Source: Paraburkholderia sp. Tr-20389 (GTDB lineage Bacteria; Pseudomonadota; Gammaproteobacteria; Burkholderiales; Burkholderiaceae). From it: a stretch of DNA of 64,000 bases. The notes beneath the pieces are model-generated. The model did no database searches. It was given only the letters and a program-made list of their open reading frames with translations, and was not told where the DNA came from. Shown here in pieces: positions 41,392 through 49,696 of this stretch. Within the stretch, counting starts at the first letter, position 1. The number at the start of each line of letters is the position of its first letter. The DNA is taken from assembly GCF_017104565.1 (NCBI RefSeq), contig NZ_JAAGPD010000006.1:1-64000 (forward strand). Reading direction: 5' to 3'. The position numbers were made by a program, and so were the translations under genes.

Positions 41392-43013
41392 GTTTTGAGG
41401 CCGCCATCGAGCGGAATGTGAATCGAAACCGTGGTGCCGGCGCCCGGCCTGCTGTCGATAGAAAGCGTCGCGCCGATCAGCCGTGCACGCTCATACATGC
41501 CAAGCAACCCATATGAATATTCGCGGCGCGCCATCTCCCTGTCGAAGCCGCGACCATCGTCGCGTACGCGCAGTTCGAGCCGGTCGGCCTTCGAAACCAG
41601 CGACACGTCGACCCGCGTCGCGTTCGCATGCCGCGCCACATTGGTCAGCGACGCCTGCACGATACGGAACACGGCCGTCGCGTGCGCGTCCGACAGCGCG
41701 GGCTCGCCGCCTTCGATGCGCAGTTCCGAGGGAATCGCGTTGCGCCGGTTGAACTCGTCGACGAGCCACTCCAGCGCGGACACGATGCCGAAGTTGAGCG
41801 CAGCGGGCCGCAAATGGCTCGCGACATTGCGCACCATCCAGATCGTGCCTTCGACGAGTTCGCGCATGTCGTCGGCTTTTTTGGTCGCTTCCGGGTCTTG
41901 TCCGAGGCGCATCTTCAGCAGCGAGACGTCCATCTTGAGCGCGGTCAGCAACTGGCCGAGCTCGTCGTGAATCTCCATCGCGATGCGCTTTCTTTCCTCT
42001 TCGCGGATCCCTTCCATGTACGCGGACAACTCGCGCTGCTGCTCGCGCGATTCGACCAGTTCCTGCTCCATCTGCTTGCGCCCCGTGATGTCGTTCATGC
42101 CGACATAGATGGCGGGCGAGTCGTCGTAGGTCGCAACGCGCGCCGTCGCCATCGCCCAGAACCGCGTCCCGTCGGGACGCTGGAATCGCACTTCTGTGTC
42201 GCGCAGACTGCCCTCCGTTCTCAGATGATCGATCAGCCGCTCGCGTTCGAGCGGGTCGGCGTAGAAATCCGCGATGTTCTCTGCCACGCCCGCGTTCATG
42301 CCGAACAGCGCGCGCAGCGGTTCGTTCGTGTACAGGATGCGCCCGTCGGGCATCGACGTGATGCACAAGGGCACCGGACTCGTTTCGACGATCGCGCGAA
42401 AGCGTGCCTCGCTCGCCTGCAAGCGCGCGTCGGCGCGTCGGCGTTCGTCGATCTGCGACTGCAGATTCGCGTTGGCGCGCGCCAGTTCATCCGTGCGCAA
42501 CGCGACGCGCCGTTCGAGATCGTCGCGAGCCTGCTTGAGCGCCGCTTCCGTTTCCTTGCGCACGGCCACTTCGGCGAGCAGTTGCCGGTTCTGCGCGACG
42601 AGTTGTGTATGCATCGCGCGCAGTTCGAGATGCACGCCGACACGCGCGAGCATCTCGTCGACGCGCAGCGGCTTCGTCACGTAATCGACGCCGCCCGCCG
42701 CGAAGCCTTCCACGCGGTCTTCGTCCCCCGTCAGCGAGGTCATGAAGATCACGGCGATGTCGCGTGTGCGCGCGTCGCGCTTCAGGCGTCGACAGGTTTC
42801 GAAGCCGTCGATGCCTGGCATCTTCACGTCGAGCAGAATCAGATCGGGCTGCGCGAACGCCGCGCGTTCGAGCGCCTCGATACCGTCGAGCGCGACCAGC
42901 ACACGGATGCCGCGCGCCTCCAGACTCTCGACCACCACGCCGAGATTGGCGGGCGTATCGTCGACGATCAGGATCGTCCCCGTTTGCGCGTCGGAAGCGG
43001 CGAGATGGCTCAT
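41388..43013 (-). CDS. Cytoplasmic REC-PAS-HisKA_3 sensor histidine kinase
   Basis: A 541-residue protein without membrane segments. Order: receiver domain (5-125, phosphoacceptor Asp62), a coiled-coil stretch (~130-200), a PAS domain (~200-315), then a HisKA_3 dimerisation domain with His349 in RIAMEIHDELGQ and an ATPase domain ending GTTVSIHIPL. Such NarL-type kinases pair with LuxR-type regulators. Its own receiver can be phosphorylated by the hybrid kinase upstream, so the signal probably passes hybrid kinase to this receiver, then His349, then the regulator. The start at 43013 overlaps the previous stop as ATGA. Confidence 0.92.
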   Translation of the reverse strand: MSHLAASDAQTGTILIVDDTPANLGVVVESLEARGIRVLVALDGIEALERAAFAQPDLILLDVKMPGIDGFETCRRLKRDARTRDIAVIFMTSLTGDEDRVEGFAAGGVDYVTKPLRVDEMLARVGVHLELRAMHTQLVAQNRQLLAEVAVRKETEAALKQARDDLERRVALRTDELARANANLQSQIDERRRADARLQASEARFRAIVETSPVPLCITSMPDGRILYTNEPLRALFGMNAGVAENIADFYADPLERERLIDHLRTEGSLRDTEVRFQRPDGTRFWAMATARVATYDDSPAIYVGMNDITGRKQMEQELVESREQQRELSAYMEGIREEERKRIAMEIHDELGQLLTALKMDVSLLKMRLGQDPEATKKADDMRELVEGTIWMVRNVASHLRPAALNFGIVSALEWLVDEFNRRNAIPSELRIEGGEPALSDAHATAVFRIVQASLTNVARHANATRVDVSLVSKADRLELRVRDDGRGFDREMARREYSYGLLGMYERARLIGATLSIDSRPGAGTTVSIHIPLDGGLKT

Positions 43014-45172
43014 GACGCCGTGTTCCCTTCGAGATACTGCTCCACCAGTTGCAGGATCGCCTTCGACTGATACGCGCGCGCCAGTTGATGCAGCCGCGCA
43101 GCGAACGCGGCGTGCGGCGGATCGCTTGCTGCGATCCGTTCCGCCCATTGCGCGATGCCGCTCATGTTGCCGTCGCGTGCGAGCCGGTGCAACTCGCTCA
43201 TCGCGTCGGCGTCCATGCCTGACGGAAAAGTCACCGGCAGATCCAACCCGGCGTCCACCTGCACGACGGCGCGAATCCACTCGATTCCCATCAGTTCGCC
43301 GATGCGCGCGAGCAGTACGTCGAAATCGACGGGCTTGGTGATGAACGCGCTCGCACCCGCTGCGAGGCTCCTGGCGCCGTCCGTGCCGAACGGCGACGCC
43401 GAAATGGCGATGATCGGCGTGAACGCGAACCCGGGCATCGCGCGCAAACGGCGCGTCACGTCGAGACCGTCGATGCCGGGCATCACAATGTCCGTGAGGA
43501 TCAGATCGGGACGTTCCGCCTGCGCGATCGCGATGCCGTCAGCGCCGCTCGCTGCTTCCGTCGTGGCGAAGCCGATTCGCGTCAGCAGTTCGACGATGAC
43601 GGTCCGGTTGACCTGCACGTCGTCGATCACGAGCACCTTGCGACGCGGGCCTGCGTAGCCCGTCACGATCGCCGTGGCGCTCGCCGCGTGCGCGATGCGC
43701 GGTTCGACGAGCGCGGACGGCAGTTCGAACCAGAACACGCTGCCGCGCCCGACGACGCTGTCGACCTTCACCTCGCCGCCCATCGCGCGCACGAACTGGC
43801 GGCTGATCGCCAGCCCCAGCCCGGTGCCGCCCGCGCGGCGTTCCTTACCGCCCGCCTGCTCGAACGGCATGAAGATCGTCTCGTGATACTCGGCGGAAAT
43901 GCCGATGCCCGTGTCATGCACCTCGAAGCGAACCGCGCCGCTTTCGCCGCGCCTGATGAAGAGGCGCACCTCGCCGCGATCCGTAAACTTCACGGCATTC
44001 GACAACAGATTGAGCAGCACCTGCCGCAAGCGATGCTCGTCCGCGCGCACGCCGCATGGCGCGTCCGCTGCGATGCTGCATTCGAACGCGAGCCTCCGCT
44101 GTTCCGCCTTCACGCCGATGATCTCGCGAATCGTATCGACCAGACCCGCAAGCGGCACGTCGCAAATCTCGATGCGCAGCTTGCCCGCCTCGACCTTCGC
44201 GAAATCGAGCGTTTCGTCGATCAGCGTCAGCAGATGTTCTCCGCTTTGCTGGATCACAGCGACGCCGTCGCGCTGACGCAGGCTCAACGTGTCGTCGCGT
44301 CCGAGAATCTGCGCATAGCCGAGAATGCCGTTAAGCGGCGTGCGCAATTCATGGCTCAGGTTCGCAAGGAACTCGCCTTTCGCGCGGTTGGCGGCTTCCG
44401 CCATGTGCCGCGCTTCACGCTCGACGGCCGCTTCGCGCTCGTCGAGATAGGCGCGATGCAGCCGCATTCCCATCGCGTTGAATGCCGACACCACGCGATC
44501 GAGTTCGTCCGGCTCGCGCGGCGGCTTGCGCTGAAGCACGAACGGTGACGGCGGCTCGTGGAAGTCGTAGTCGATCACGCTGTGCGCGATCGCCGCGAGA
44601 TGCCGCGTGACGAGCCGCGACAGAATGTAAAACGTGAACAGCGCGACCAGAAACGTATTCGCGCCCTGGCTCACGAGGATCACGAGCGCGGTGCGAGCGA
44701 GGTCGTGATAGAGGTTGGCGAGCGTCGCTTCGACATACAGCGTGCCGATCTGCTCCATCCTGTCCTGCACGTGATACATGAGGGGGAACTCGCGCGCGAC
44801 TCTCATGCCGGAACTGCGCGCGCGTTCGCCCACGCTCACCACCATCGAAGAACTGAACGAGGGCACCTCGCGCACTTCGGCGGCGCGGATATCGGCGAGC
44901 CGCAGCATCCCGTCGAGTTCGAGCTTCAGTTGCGGCTGATCGAGACGCCACAGCGCCTCGCCCAGACTGTCGCGATAGCTCCGATCGATATCGACCAGCC
45001 GATTCTGAATCTGCTCGAAGCCGCGTTCGTAGTCGCGGTAGAGCTGCAGCGCGGTCAGAATCAGCGTGATCGCGCAACTGAACGCGAGCACCGTCCCGAG
45101 CAGCCGCAGCACCACGCTGCGCCGCACGTAACGGAACCCGCTCCACCATGCGTCGAACCTGTCGAGAGCCAT
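43010..45172 (-). CDS. Membrane hybrid sensor histidine kinase-response regulator
   Basis: A 720-residue protein: transmembrane helix ~23-44, periplasmic sensor ~45-158, second transmembrane helix ~161-184, HAMP-type linker, HisKA with His274 in FLANLSHELRTPLNG, ATPase domain (N box NLLSNAVKF, G boxes DTGIG and GGTGLGL), and a receiver with Asp561. The last ~90 residues are helical but show no clear Hpt histidine. The start at 45172 has a GGGGTGAT site. It heads the three-gene cascade and senses something periplasmic; the ligand is unknown. Confidence 0.92.
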   Translation of the reverse strand: MALDRFDAWWSGFRYVRRSVVLRLLGTVLAFSCAITLILTALQLYRDYERGFEQIQNRLVDIDRSYRDSLGEALWRLDQPQLKLELDGMLRLADIRAAEVREVPSFSSSMVVSVGERARSSGMRVAREFPLMYHVQDRMEQIGTLYVEATLANLYHDLARTALVILVSQGANTFLVALFTFYILSRLVTRHLAAIAHSVIDYDFHEPPSPFVLQRKPPREPDELDRVVSAFNAMGMRLHRAYLDEREAAVEREARHMAEAANRAKGEFLANLSHELRTPLNGILGYAQILGRDDTLSLRQRDGVAVIQQSGEHLLTLIDETLDFAKVEAGKLRIEICDVPLAGLVDTIREIIGVKAEQRRLAFECSIAADAPCGVRADEHRLRQVLLNLLSNAVKFTDRGEVRLFIRRGESGAVRFEVHDTGIGISAEYHETIFMPFEQAGGKERRAGGTGLGLAISRQFVRAMGGEVKVDSVVGRGSVFWFELPSALVEPRIAHAASATAIVTGYAGPRRKVLVIDDVQVNRTVIVELLTRIGFATTEAASGADGIAIAQAERPDLILTDIVMPGIDGLDVTRRLRAMPGFAFTPIIAISASPFGTDGARSLAAGASAFITKPVDFDVLLARIGELMGIEWIRAVVQVDAGLDLPVTFPSGMDADAMSELHRLARDGNMSGIAQWAERIAASDPPHAAFAARLHQLARAYQSKAILQLVEQYLEGNTAS

Positions 45173-45269
45173 ATCACCCCGCGAGTGCCGCCGTTCTGGT
45201 TGTCCTATTCTGCACTCGATGCCAAACAACGGTCTACCGCGCCCACACTGGGTTTCAAACGTCCGATCT

Positions 45270-45599
45270 TTACTCCATCGTTTCCGGCACTTCGCCCGGC
45301 ACCGTCAGCCTGACCGTGCGCGCCGGCCGCCCGAGCAGCTCGTCGATCAGCGCGGCCATTTCGCACAGCGCGTGAAAGGCTTCGTCGTCGAGCTGATCGC
45401 CGTGATAGCGTTGCAGGTCGCGCATCGTTTCGCCCAGACGCCGCAACGCGGCAGGCGTGCTGTCGATCAGCGGCCAGCAATGCATCAGGTACGCAAGCGC
45501 GGTGACGCTGCGCGTTTCGCACCATGTATCGAAGAGCCGCAAACAGAGCGAACCAACCTGCTCTACAACGTTCTCACGTTCGGACGGATAGGCAATCAT
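45270..45599 (-). CDS. Hypothetical protein preceding the kinase operon
   Basis: A 109-residue helical protein (MIAYPSERENVVEQVGSLCL) with several Cys and Trp residues in its first half (LFDTWCETRSVTALAYLMHC). It ends 97 bases before the hybrid kinase start on the same strand and could lead that transcript. Its start is in the regulatory region with TCCTGA repeats. No family recognised. Confidence 0.6.
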   Translation of the reverse strand: MIAYPSERENVVEQVGSLCLRLFDTWCETRSVTALAYLMHCWPLIDSTPAALRRLGETMRDLQRYHGDQLDDEAFHALCEMAALIDELLGRPARTVRLTVPGEVPETME

Positions 45600-45909
45600 G
45601 ACGCGGAACCCGGTAAGGCGTTTCGATGACTCATCATCCGCGAGCCGTTTTTCTGTCGCAGTCAGCGCAGGCTGGAAAATCCGCGTGCGACATCCTGATT
45701 CCCGTGTCAGGAAATCCTGAACGCCGTCAGCGCGCCAAACCCGCCGCCGGTGCGTAAAAACCCTTGTAAGTCATAGAAAGGCGCGCTTTCGACCAGGGAA
45801 ATCCTGACGCTTGAAATCAGCACTTCCTGAATGCACATTCCGCCGCCGCCGATTGGATGCGAATGGCGTTGCCCCTAGCATCGGTTCATCGGGCATCGAG
45901 GGGATACGC
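45600..45909. promoter_or_regulatory. Divergent regulatory region with TCCTGA repeats
   Basis: No gene is supported in these 310 bases. TCCTGA occurs at 45693, 45715, 45802 and 45825, and an inverted copy TCAGGA at 45707 makes an inverted repeat with the first. The longer GGAAATCCTGA is present twice (45710-45720 and 45797-45807), 87 bases apart. The region separates the kinase-side genes (minus) from three small genes (plus), so these are candidate operators for the local response regulator. Confidence 0.45.
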
Positions 45910-46158
45910 ATGACGGCGGGCAACACATCACTTCGCTTTCAGGTCGAGAAACTGGTGGGCTCGACGCGCGGCGACAAGGCACGCGTGCGTCTGCTGGAGC
46001 GTTCGCGAACAGGTGGCACCTGCCGGGTCTGCATCCAGTTCGAACGGCCGACGGGGTCGTTTTCGCTGTTCTTCTTTCGCCACGCCGACGGCACGTGGCA
46101 TGTGTTTCCGCCGGACCGGCGCCGTCCCGAGATGGGCCTGTGCCGCATCGCGGCCTGA
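45910..46158 (+). CDS. Small hypothetical protein with CxxC
   Basis: An 82-residue basic protein (MTAGNTSLRFQVEKLVGSTR) with a GGTCRVCIQFERPTG motif containing CxxC, followed by a beta-like SFSLFFFRHADGTWHVFPPD segment. GAGGGG lies ahead of the ATG. It begins a run of three small genes. No family recognised. Confidence 0.6.
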   Translation: MTAGNTSLRFQVEKLVGSTRGDKARVRLLERSRTGGTCRVCIQFERPTGSFSLFFFRHADGTWHVFPPDRRRPEMGLCRIAA

Positions 46159-46215
46159 CTCGTCCGCGAGACATCGGGCTCGCGAAGGAAGCACAGCATC
46201 AGACGGGAGACGCAC

Positions 46216-46425
46216 ATGATTGACGATGCTACGAACGCACTGCCGCAATACGTCATCGACTTGCGCGCATGGATCAGCGACTGGTACGACCACGCGTTCA
46301 AGGTGGGCTTCGTTCGTCCGCCCTTCACGCTCGACGAAGCGATCGCCGACCGGCTCGAAGGCTACTTCAAGGCCGGACTGACACCCGTCGAAGGCGCGAT
46401 CGCGTTCTTCGGCACCGTGCATTGA
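46216..46425 (+). CDS. Small hypothetical protein
   Basis: A 69-residue acidic protein (MIDDATNALPQYVIDLRAWI) rich in aromatics, with FTLDEAIADRLEGYFKAGL in the second half. A GGGAG ribosome site precedes the ATG. It is the middle of three small same-strand genes spaced 57 and 10 bases apart. No family recognised. Confidence 0.6.
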   Translation: MIDDATNALPQYVIDLRAWISDWYDHAFKVGFVRPPFTLDEAIADRLEGYFKAGLTPVEGAIAFFGTVH

Positions 46426-46435
46426 GGGGCCGCAC

Positions 46436-46738
46436 ATGAAGTTCGAAGCATTCGATTCGCGTTTGTCGCAGATGTTACGCGCGATGCCGACCGCCACAAT
46501 CGCCGAACTGACGGACGGAATGATCGGGTGGTGGAACGGCTCGCGCGTGGTCTATGCGTGGATCGGCGACGAGGCAGACCACGACTCCTGCGCCACATCG
46601 GGCGCACACGAACTCGACCTCGCCGACGACTGGGGTCAGTTTCACGACTGGCTCGCGGCATGGATCGAAGAGCCGCGCTTCAGCACGCGGCCCGCGCCCT
46701 GCGAGTTCGGACGCGATACGGCACACACCGGCGCTTGA
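46436..46738 (+). CDS. Small hypothetical protein
   Basis: A 100-residue acidic protein (MKFEAFDSRLSQMLRAMPTA) containing several tryptophans (GWWNGSRVVYAWIGDEADHD, HDWLAAWIEEP). GAGGGG precedes the ATG, ten bases after the previous stop, so it is co-translated with that gene. It converges with a universal stress protein gene. No family recognised. Confidence 0.6.
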   Translation: MKFEAFDSRLSQMLRAMPTATIAELTDGMIGWWNGSRVVYAWIGDEADHDSCATSGAHELDLADDWGQFHDWLAAWIEEPRFSTRPAPCEFGRDTAHTGA

Positions 46739-46777
46739 CCCTCGCCGGGGCTGCGCAAGCGCTCGTCCAGGCAGGCT

Positions 46778-47263
46778 TCAGACGAGCGGCATTTCGTCGG
46801 CGGCGTGCTGCCCCGACTTCGCGTGACGCTTCTTCATCGTCGAGGGATCGCGCACGATGGTCACGGCGCACGGCGCATAGGCGAGCACCTGACGCGCCAC
46901 CGAGCCGATCAGCCAGCGGTCGAACGGCGTATGGCCGCGATGGCCCACGACGAGATGATCGATGTCGTGCTGCTCGGCATAGAGCACGATCTCCTTCGCC
47001 GGCTGGCCGATCACGAGATCGAAGTCGGGGTATTCGTTCGACGACGCGAGCTTGGCCTTGACGTCGTCGAGCACTTCGTTCGCGTGACGCAGCTCGTAGT
47101 CGACCATTTCCTTTCTTTCCAGCTCGATCGCGCCCCAGTCCGGCGCGCGCGCAACGACGAGCACATGCAGGCGTGCATCGAAGCGCTTCGCGAGATCGAC
47201 GGCGAAGGTCACCGCGTGACGCGCGGACGGCGATCCGTCATAGCCTACGAGTATGTTTTTCAT
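46778..47263 (-). CDS. Universal stress protein
   Basis: A 161-residue UspA-fold protein with a well-preserved nucleotide site: KNILVGYDGSPSARHAV at the start and HLVVGHRGHTPFDRWLIGSVARQV, which follows the GHRG-x9-GS pattern of ATP-binding USPs. A basic C-terminal tail follows (MKKRHAKSGQHA). GGGAG precedes the ATG. It is the second USP in the island. Confidence 0.92.
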   Translation of the reverse strand: MKNILVGYDGSPSARHAVTFAVDLAKRFDARLHVLVVARAPDWGAIELERKEMVDYELRHANEVLDDVKAKLASSNEYPDFDLVIGQPAKEIVLYAEQHDIDHLVVGHRGHTPFDRWLIGSVARQVLAYAPCAVTIVRDPSTMKKRHAKSGQHAADEMPLV

Positions 47264-47318
47264 GATTCGCTCCCTTCCGGTTCGAACCGGAACGAGCTAC
47301 GAAGGAACGGCGCGCGGA

Positions 47319-47483
47319 TCAGTTGTCGTCGCTTCGGCTCGGAAGATGCTCGTGCGGGACGGGCTCGGCCGCGGCGGCGTCGGGAAGGTCGTCTTTCGCG
47401 GGTTTGGCCGGCGGCTTGCCGGATGAGGTGCGTGCGGGGTCGAGAGGTTTCCCCGCCGGCTTGGCGGGCGGATCGGAGGGCAT
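47319..47483 (-). CDS. Small proline/alanine-rich disordered protein
   Basis: A 54-residue protein starting MPSDPPAKPAGKPLDPARTS, placed by a well-spaced AGGAG; an ATG seven codons earlier is less likely. It is highly charged, rich in Pro, Ala and Lys with an acidic end, and almost certainly disordered. It ends 55 bases upstream of the USP gene on the same strand. Confidence 0.5.
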   Translation of the reverse strand: MPSDPPAKPAGKPLDPARTSSGKPPAKPAKDDLPDAAAAEPVPHEHLPSRSDDN

Positions 47484-47718
47484 GTTGGGCTCCTGCGCTG
47501 ACAAATGCTGTCCTTACCATGATAGACCGCATCGCGGCGGGTTGTTTCTCGCGGGAAGGCCTGGTCCGCAGGCTTTGCGGCGGCGCGCAAAACGGCTCGC
47601 GAATGACGATTCGGCCAGCATGAAAAGGCACGCATCAGCGCCGCATAACAGGATCGTCCTAGCCGCCAGGCGTGCGGCATGACACAGTGACGGGCGTATC
47701 CAGCCAGAGGAGCCGTTC

Positions 47719-48603
47719 GTGTCCGCGCCCCAACCTGTTCCGAAGCCCGCCCCCGTCACCTTCCGCCCCTTCACCGCCGACGACATCGCCGCTGCGCACG
47801 CGCTGTCGCTGCAGGTCAGCTGGCCGCATCGCGCGGACGACTGGCGCTTCGTCGCCGGCGTCGGCAGCGGCTTCGTTGCGGAGAGCGAAGACCGGGTAGC
47901 CGGCACGGCGCTGTGCTGGAAGTACGGCGCAGACGGCGCGTCGCTCGGCATGGTGATCGTGTCGCCCGACCAGCAAGGGCGAGGCATCGGGCGCGAACTG
48001 ATGGAACGTCTGCTCGAAGCGCTCGGCGCACGGACCACCGTGCTGCACGCGACGCCCGCCGGCCAGCCGCTCTACGAGAAGCTCGGCTTCAATGCGATCG
48101 GGACGATCCACCAGCATCAGGCCGTCGACTTTCGCGTGCCGCAGATCGAACTGGCGCAAGGCGAACGACTGCGTGCGCTGCAAGCCGCCGACACGCCGCG
48201 CCTGATCGATCTCGCATCGCGCGCGAGCGGCCTCGACCGCAGCGCGCTGCTGCCCGCGCTGCTCGGCATTGCACAAGGCGTCGCCCTGGTACGCAACGGC
48301 GAAATCGCCGGATTCGCGTTGCTGCGGCCCTTCGGGCGCGGACATGCGATCGGCCCCGTCGTCGCCGGGAACACCGGCGAGGATTCGACGCGCCATGCGC
48401 AGGCGCTGATCGCGCATTGCCTCGCGGCAAACGCCGGCGCGTTCACCCGCATCGACACGCCCGGCGACAGCGGCCTCATGCAATGGCTCGAAGAACTGGG
48501 CCTCAAACGCGTCGACACGGTCGTCAAGATGTCGCGCAACGGCGCGCCTGCCAGCGACCCTTCCGTCACGCAGTTCGCCATCGTCAACCAGGCTCTCGGT
48601 TAG
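47719..48603 (+). CDS. Tandem GNAT acetyltransferase
   Basis: A 294-residue protein with two GNAT folds. The first (~12-130) has the acetyl-CoA loop VSPDQQGRGIGRELMERLL. The second (~155-290) has IAGFALLRPFGRGHAIGPVV and a degenerate loop, as in Acetyltransf_18-type C-terminal domains. The start is GTG at 47719 with GAGGAG upstream. The next gene begins three bases after its stop, so they are co-translated. The acceptor substrate is unknown. Confidence 0.85.
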   Translation: MSAPQPVPKPAPVTFRPFTADDIAAAHALSLQVSWPHRADDWRFVAGVGSGFVAESEDRVAGTALCWKYGADGASLGMVIVSPDQQGRGIGRELMERLLEALGARTTVLHATPAGQPLYEKLGFNAIGTIHQHQAVDFRVPQIELAQGERLRALQAADTPRLIDLASRASGLDRSALLPALLGIAQGVALVRNGEIAGFALLRPFGRGHAIGPVVAGNTGEDSTRHAQALIAHCLAANAGAFTRIDTPGDSGLMQWLEELGLKRVDTVVKMSRNGAPASDPSVTQFAIVNQALG

Positions 48604-48606
48604 AAC

Positions 48607-49533
48607 ATGACGCTCCTCTACAAGGCCGACCCGGAACGCGGCAAGCAATGGGCACAACGCTTCGCGCACAACGCGCCGGAGATTCCCTTTCGCCTGTGGC
48701 CCGACATCGGCGACGCGGCGTCCGTCCGCTATCTCGCCGCGTGGCAGCCACCCGACGACCCGGCGCGCACGCTGCCGAATCTCGAAGTGATCTTTTCGGT
48801 GGGCGCGGGCATCGACCAGTTCGATCTGTCGCGTGTGCCGCCGCATATCGCCGTCGTACGGATGATCGAGCCGGGTATCGTCGAAGGCATGGTCGAGTAT
48901 GTGACGCAGGCTGTCCTCACCATTCATCGCGATCTGTTCGACTACGCGCTCCAGCAGCGCCAGCGCGTCTGGCGCGAGCTGCCCGTGCGCGCGGCGGCCA
49001 CGCGGCGCGTCGGCGTGCTGGGGCTGGGCATGCTCGGCACGGCCGTCCTCGAACGGCTGCGCCTGTTCGGCTTTCCGTGCGCGGGCTGGAGCCGTTCGGC
49101 GCATAGCATCGAAGGCGTCGAATGCCATGCGGGCGTGGACGCGCTCGATGCCTTTCTGGCCCGCACCGATATCCTCGTCTGCCTGCTGCCGCTCACCGAT
49201 GCAACTCGCGGCCTGCTCGACAGGCAGTTGTTCGGCAAGCTGCCGAAGGGCGCGTCGTTCATCAACGTCGGTCGCGGTCCGCAGGTGAACCAGCAGGATC
49301 TGCTCGATGCGCTCGACAGCGGCCAATTGCAGAACGCGATACTCGACGTGACCGATCCCGAGCCGCTGCCGGAGTCGCATCCGTTCTGGACACATCCGCG
49401 CGTGCGGATCACGCCGCATATCGCGAGCGCGACGCGCCCGGAGACGGCCGTCGATGTCGTGCTGGACAACATTCGCCGTCATCGCGACGGCCTGCCGATG
49501 CTGGGCGAGATCGACCGCAAGCGCGGCTACTAG
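48607..49533 (+). CDS. ghrA: D-2-hydroxyacid dehydrogenase, glyoxylate/hydroxypyruvate reductase A type
   Basis: A 308-residue NAD(P)-dependent enzyme. The Rossmann motif is VGVLGLGMLG, and the catalytic Arg is in FINVGRGPQVN, the Glu in VTDPEPLP and the His in ITPHIASATRPETA. The N-terminal domain is short as in GhrA rather than GhrB or SerA. It reduces glyoxylate or hydroxypyruvate. It follows the GNAT gene directly and a class III aminotransferase lies downstream. Confidence 0.88.
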   Translation: MTLLYKADPERGKQWAQRFAHNAPEIPFRLWPDIGDAASVRYLAAWQPPDDPARTLPNLEVIFSVGAGIDQFDLSRVPPHIAVVRMIEPGIVEGMVEYVTQAVLTIHRDLFDYALQQRQRVWRELPVRAAATRRVGVLGLGMLGTAVLERLRLFGFPCAGWSRSAHSIEGVECHAGVDALDAFLARTDILVCLLPLTDATRGLLDRQLFGKLPKGASFINVGRGPQVNQQDLLDALDSGQLQNAILDVTDPEPLPESHPFWTHPRVRITPHIASATRPETAVDVVLDNIRRHRDGLPMLGEIDRKRGY

Positions 49534-49696
49534 ACGCGTTCGCGACGCCTCGAACCGCGCACAGCACAAAATGCTGCGCGCGCCCCGCAAAAAGCCGCAT
49601 TTGCGCTTTTCCGCGATTTAATTGGCGCATCGGCCTATCAGGCTCTCTCAGTAGTATGGAACGGTCCGCAGCCCATTCCGAGAAGAGAACCGCACC

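Noticed and set aside
47659-49590. 643-codon minus-strand open frame
   Set aside because: Antisense to the GNAT and hydroxyacid dehydrogenase genes, both with intact catalytic motifs; shadow composition.
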